Assembly: GCF_014697125.1 (NCBI RefSeq)
Contig: NZ_JACJRG010000017.1
Span: forward strand, 1-64,000
Origin: Anabaena minutissima FACHB-250
GTDB lineage: Bacteria; Cyanobacteriota; Cyanobacteriia; Cyanobacteriales; Nostocaceae
DNA length: 64,000 bases
Direction: 5' to 3'
The position numbers and the translations under genes were made by a program. Within the stretch, counting starts at the first letter, position 1; every line of letters starts with the position of its first letter. Below are positions 61,970 through 64,000 of this stretch, in pieces. A model generated the notes under the pieces. The model searched no databases. It was not told the origin of the DNA and saw only the letters and a program-made list of their open reading frames with translations.

Positions 61970-62554
61970 TTAATTTAAAGTAGTAGTAGACAGTTCTGAA
62001 GTGTTTTCTAAGTTGCGTGTATATAAGTCAGTCGAAATACTGTTGATCAGACGAATAATTTTTGCTGGGTTACCTGCGACTACAGCACTTTGAGGAACAT
62101 CTTTTACAACTACAGAACCGGCTCCAATAACAGAATTATCACCAAGTTTAATTGGACCAATAATTACAACATTTGAACCGACATCTACATTGTTACCTAT
62201 TTTCGGTGAAGCACTAATTGAGCCATCTGGTAATTTCTTATTACCAATAGTTGTTGAATGTCTCAAAGTACAATTTGCACCAATCACAGTTTCATGATTA
62301 ACAACCAAACCATGACCATGTATAAGCTTAAGGTTTGAGCCGATTTTTGTATCCCAAGGTAACTCAATACCTAATACATACTCTACTATTAATTGATAAA
62401 AAAAACAATACAATTTCGATATTTTTTTTCCAAAAATAGGTAAGTTTATCATTACATCATTCAACCGAAACATCAATAAAACCAAGCGAGACTTGAAGCT
62501 TGTATCCTGATTAATTTGCCAATCTTGGAGTAAGTAATCAATTGTCTTATTCAT
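61970..62554 (-). CDS. Hexapeptide-repeat acyltransferase (serine acetyltransferase-like)
   Basis: A 194-aa left-handed beta-helix transferase from the ATG at 62554; a TTG at 62566 is less likely. LIHGHGLVVNHETVIGANCT carries the catalytic-type His seen in CysE-related acetyltransferases. Hexapeptide repeats follow (IGNNVDVGSNVVIIGPIKLG, VIGAGSVVVKDVPQSAVVAG). The N-terminal ~60 residues are helical. In this locus it more likely O-acetylates a sugar than makes O-acetylserine. The deacetylase gene in the same locus would fit a cycle of acetyl decoration. Confidence 0.85.
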   Translation of the reverse strand: MNKTIDYLLQDWQINQDTSFKSRLVLLMFRLNDVMINLPIFGKKISKLYCFFYQLIVEYVLGIELPWDTKIGSNLKLIHGHGLVVNHETVIGANCTLRHSTTIGNKKLPDGSISASPKIGNNVDVGSNVVIIGPIKLGDNSVIGAGSVVVKDVPQSAVVAGNPAKIIRLINSISTDLYTRNLENTSELSTTTLN

Positions 62555-62632
62555 TTTTTTATCCAAAATTATATCAACAAAACTTATCTTTAAGAGACTA
62601 GACTAGTTAAATTAAAGAGAATGATATTCTAT

Positions 62633-64000
62633 TTATTTGAATGTAATGTCCTCTCTAATTTGCTGTTCATTCCAATTCCAGCCAGCAACTGCTAACAAAG
62701 TCCACCAATAGAAGAATAAGGTAGTATGACTCCAAATATTCTCAGTAATCATTCCCACAGGTATGGATGTCAGCATAGCTAGCAAAATAAAACACAAGTT
62801 GCGTTGTTTACTGTTGTATGGTGTCTGCTGAATTAATCGCAAAAGATGTATGAATTGAGCAGCAAACAACGCCAAAAAAGTTACGAAACCAATGAGTCCT
62901 CCTTCTACCAAGGCTCGGATGTAATCATTGTGGGGAAGAAATTCATTACCTACTGCTGGCATACTCAGCCCTAAACCATAACCAAAAATTGGGCTATTTT
63001 TCCAAGCATTAAGTAATAAATGCCATTGAGAAAGCCGCCAATTAAAGCTATTAGAATCTCCCTGTGATAATAGAATTGCCCGTGATATATCGATGTCTGG
63101 ATTAAGTAATGGTGTTTGAGCAATGGAGGCTAGACGTTGTTGTCCAAACTCTGTACTAGCAAATAGGGCAATAATTAACCCCAAAAACAATACTCCACTA
63201 ATTAGCTTGGCGAGATTTAATCTAGGAGTAATTAAAACTAGAACAAAAACTGCAATCATCATTAAGCTAAACAGGGTCTTGGTACTGACAAGGAAAAAAG
63301 AAATTAAGCCCAACAACATCAACCAAAACCAGTGTTGCTGTGTCCAGTTCAGCTTCCATAACGCAAGACTGATAAACAGTAACAAAAAAGTTGCAAAAGT
63401 ATTTGCTGTAACGAAAGTACCTACGATGCGATCGCTTGCTTGAAATATCTGCAATAACCCGATTGCGATCGGTAAGATGAGAGATAAAAATAGGCTAGAA
63501 ATCACTTTTTGGGGAGGAAGTCGATCCTTGAGCTGCATTACTAGTAAGTAGACCATTACCCAAGTAAATAGACGTACCCACTCACGGATACTAGCTGGTA
63601 AATATGCAGCGTCTAGCCCTAAAGCTCCTAGAGGTAGGAGAATAAGCCATAAGCCTTGTAGCAAAACCCAGCCAGCTAAAAACCACCAAAATCCATCAGT
63701 GCGGACAGTACGACCAGTTAATAACGACATTACTACATACAACAAAGTCAGAGCATCTAGCCCAATAGCAAAGGCGGCTGGTATCTGTTGATCTGAGAAC
63801 ATATCGAGTGAGCTACGCAGTATTAATAACCCCAATACGGATTGCTCAAAATAGGCAAAGAAGTAGCAAAGCGTCCCTACTGCGACTACAGCTAAAACTA
63901 GTAACTTAGGATTAGCACCTGCCAAGAATCCTGCAACTATACCAACCCCCACCCCTGCTAACCCAAGTAAGATTCCCAAAGCCAAAGAGCGACTTGAGTA
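62633..64000 (-). CDS. O-antigen ligase/polymerase-like membrane protein, 5' end beyond window
   Basis: At least 450 aa with about 10-12 hydrophobic segments (ILLGLAGVGVGIVAGFLAGA, LLVLAVVAVGTLCYFFAYF, and more). A long loop holds NSFNWRLSQWHLLLNAWKNS and IFGYGLGLSM, then PHNDYIRALVEGG, the Wzy/WaaL-type signature. The frame remains open to the right edge and the leftmost start is only a TTG at 63985, so the true start may lie outside. It would polymerise or ligate the surface glycan. A Wzm/Wzt exporter and a ligase/polymerase in one locus is a mixed set. Confidence 0.87.
   Translation of the reverse strand, partial: YSSRSLALGILLGLAGVGVGIVAGFLAGANPKLLVLAVVAVGTLCYFFAYFEQSVLGLLILRSSLDMFSDQQIPAAFAIGLDALTLLYVVMSLLTGRTVRTDGFWWFLAGWVLLQGLWLILLPLGALGLDAAYLPASIREWVRLFTWVMVYLLVMQLKDRLPPQKVISSLFLSLILPIAIGLLQIFQASDRIVGTFVTANTFATFLLLFISLALWKLNWTQQHWFWLMLLGLISFFLVSTKTLFSLMMIAVFVLVLITPRLNLAKLISGVLFLGLIIALFASTEFGQQRLASIAQTPLLNPDIDISRAILLSQGDSNSFNWRLSQWHLLLNAWKNSPIFGYGLGLSMPAVGNEFLPHNDYIRALVEGGLIGFVTFLALFAAQFIHLLRLIQQTPYNSKQRNLCFILLAMLTSIPVGMITENIWSHTTLFFYWWTLLAVAGWNWNEQQIREDITFK

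Overview
The window looks like the chromosome of a filamentous, heterocyst-type cyanobacterium of the Nostoc/Anabaena group. The reasons are the very frequent HIP1 octamers (GCGATCGC) inside and between genes, heptanucleotide STRR-type tandem repeats, several dispersed palindromes typical of these genomes, cyanobacterial outer-membrane proteins, and a four-gene mycosporine (shinorine-type) cluster laid out like the one characterised in Anabaena variabilis. The species is an inference; no database search was run.

Layout. 1-180: 5S rRNA, the end of an rRNA operon, with a terminator. 0.2-9 kb: a Tat-exported FAD/Rieske oxidoreductase, an Omp85-type barrel, a periplasmic-binding/DUF4912 fusion, and a PIN/TRAM membrane protein with a small zinc-ribbon partner. 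9.2-10.3 kb: hemW. 10.3-17.9 kb: a 1.1-kb repeat-bearing leader followed by mysA-mysB-mysC-mysE. 18-22.3 kb: phoD, a DUF433/DUF5615 toxin-antitoxin pair whose toxin is frameshifted, a universal stress protein and pgk. 22.4-31.8 kb: two separate AAA-ATPase + small Toprim-like gene pairs, a two-RCK potassium channel, and the cobalt-resistance genes coaT and coaR. The second ATPase/Toprim pair sits exactly between coaT and its regulator coaR and appears cotranscribed with coaR. 32.1-33.8 kb: thrC and a MoaD/ThiS-like sulfur carrier. 34.3-45.7 kb: five co-directional genes for exported DUF11/SdrD-type proteins and a large outer-membrane barrel. 45.7-64 kb: a long minus-strand surface-polysaccharide locus (epimerase, many glycosyltransferases, methyltransferases, deacetylase, Wzm/Wzt-type ABC exporter, acyltransferase, O-antigen-ligase-like protein running off the right edge).

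The strongest unexplained signals are (i) the two ATPase+Toprim modules, which have the architecture of OLD/PARIS-like defence systems, one of them lodged inside the coaT-coaR regulatory pair; (ii) single-base frameshifts in a GT14 glycosyltransferase (run of four G) and a PhyH-like dioxygenase (run of nine T) in the glycan locus, both of which read through to family-like proteins when one base is restored, plus a glycosyltransferase remnant; (iii) a GT2/methyltransferase duplication that is fused in one copy and split by a deacetylase in the other; (iv) the DUF11/barrel surface cluster, whose barrel gene carries an in-frame dispersed repeat; and (v) the long mys leader with a ~65-bp direct repeat. 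Motif positions and frames were read by eye; family names come from recognised motifs, not searches.
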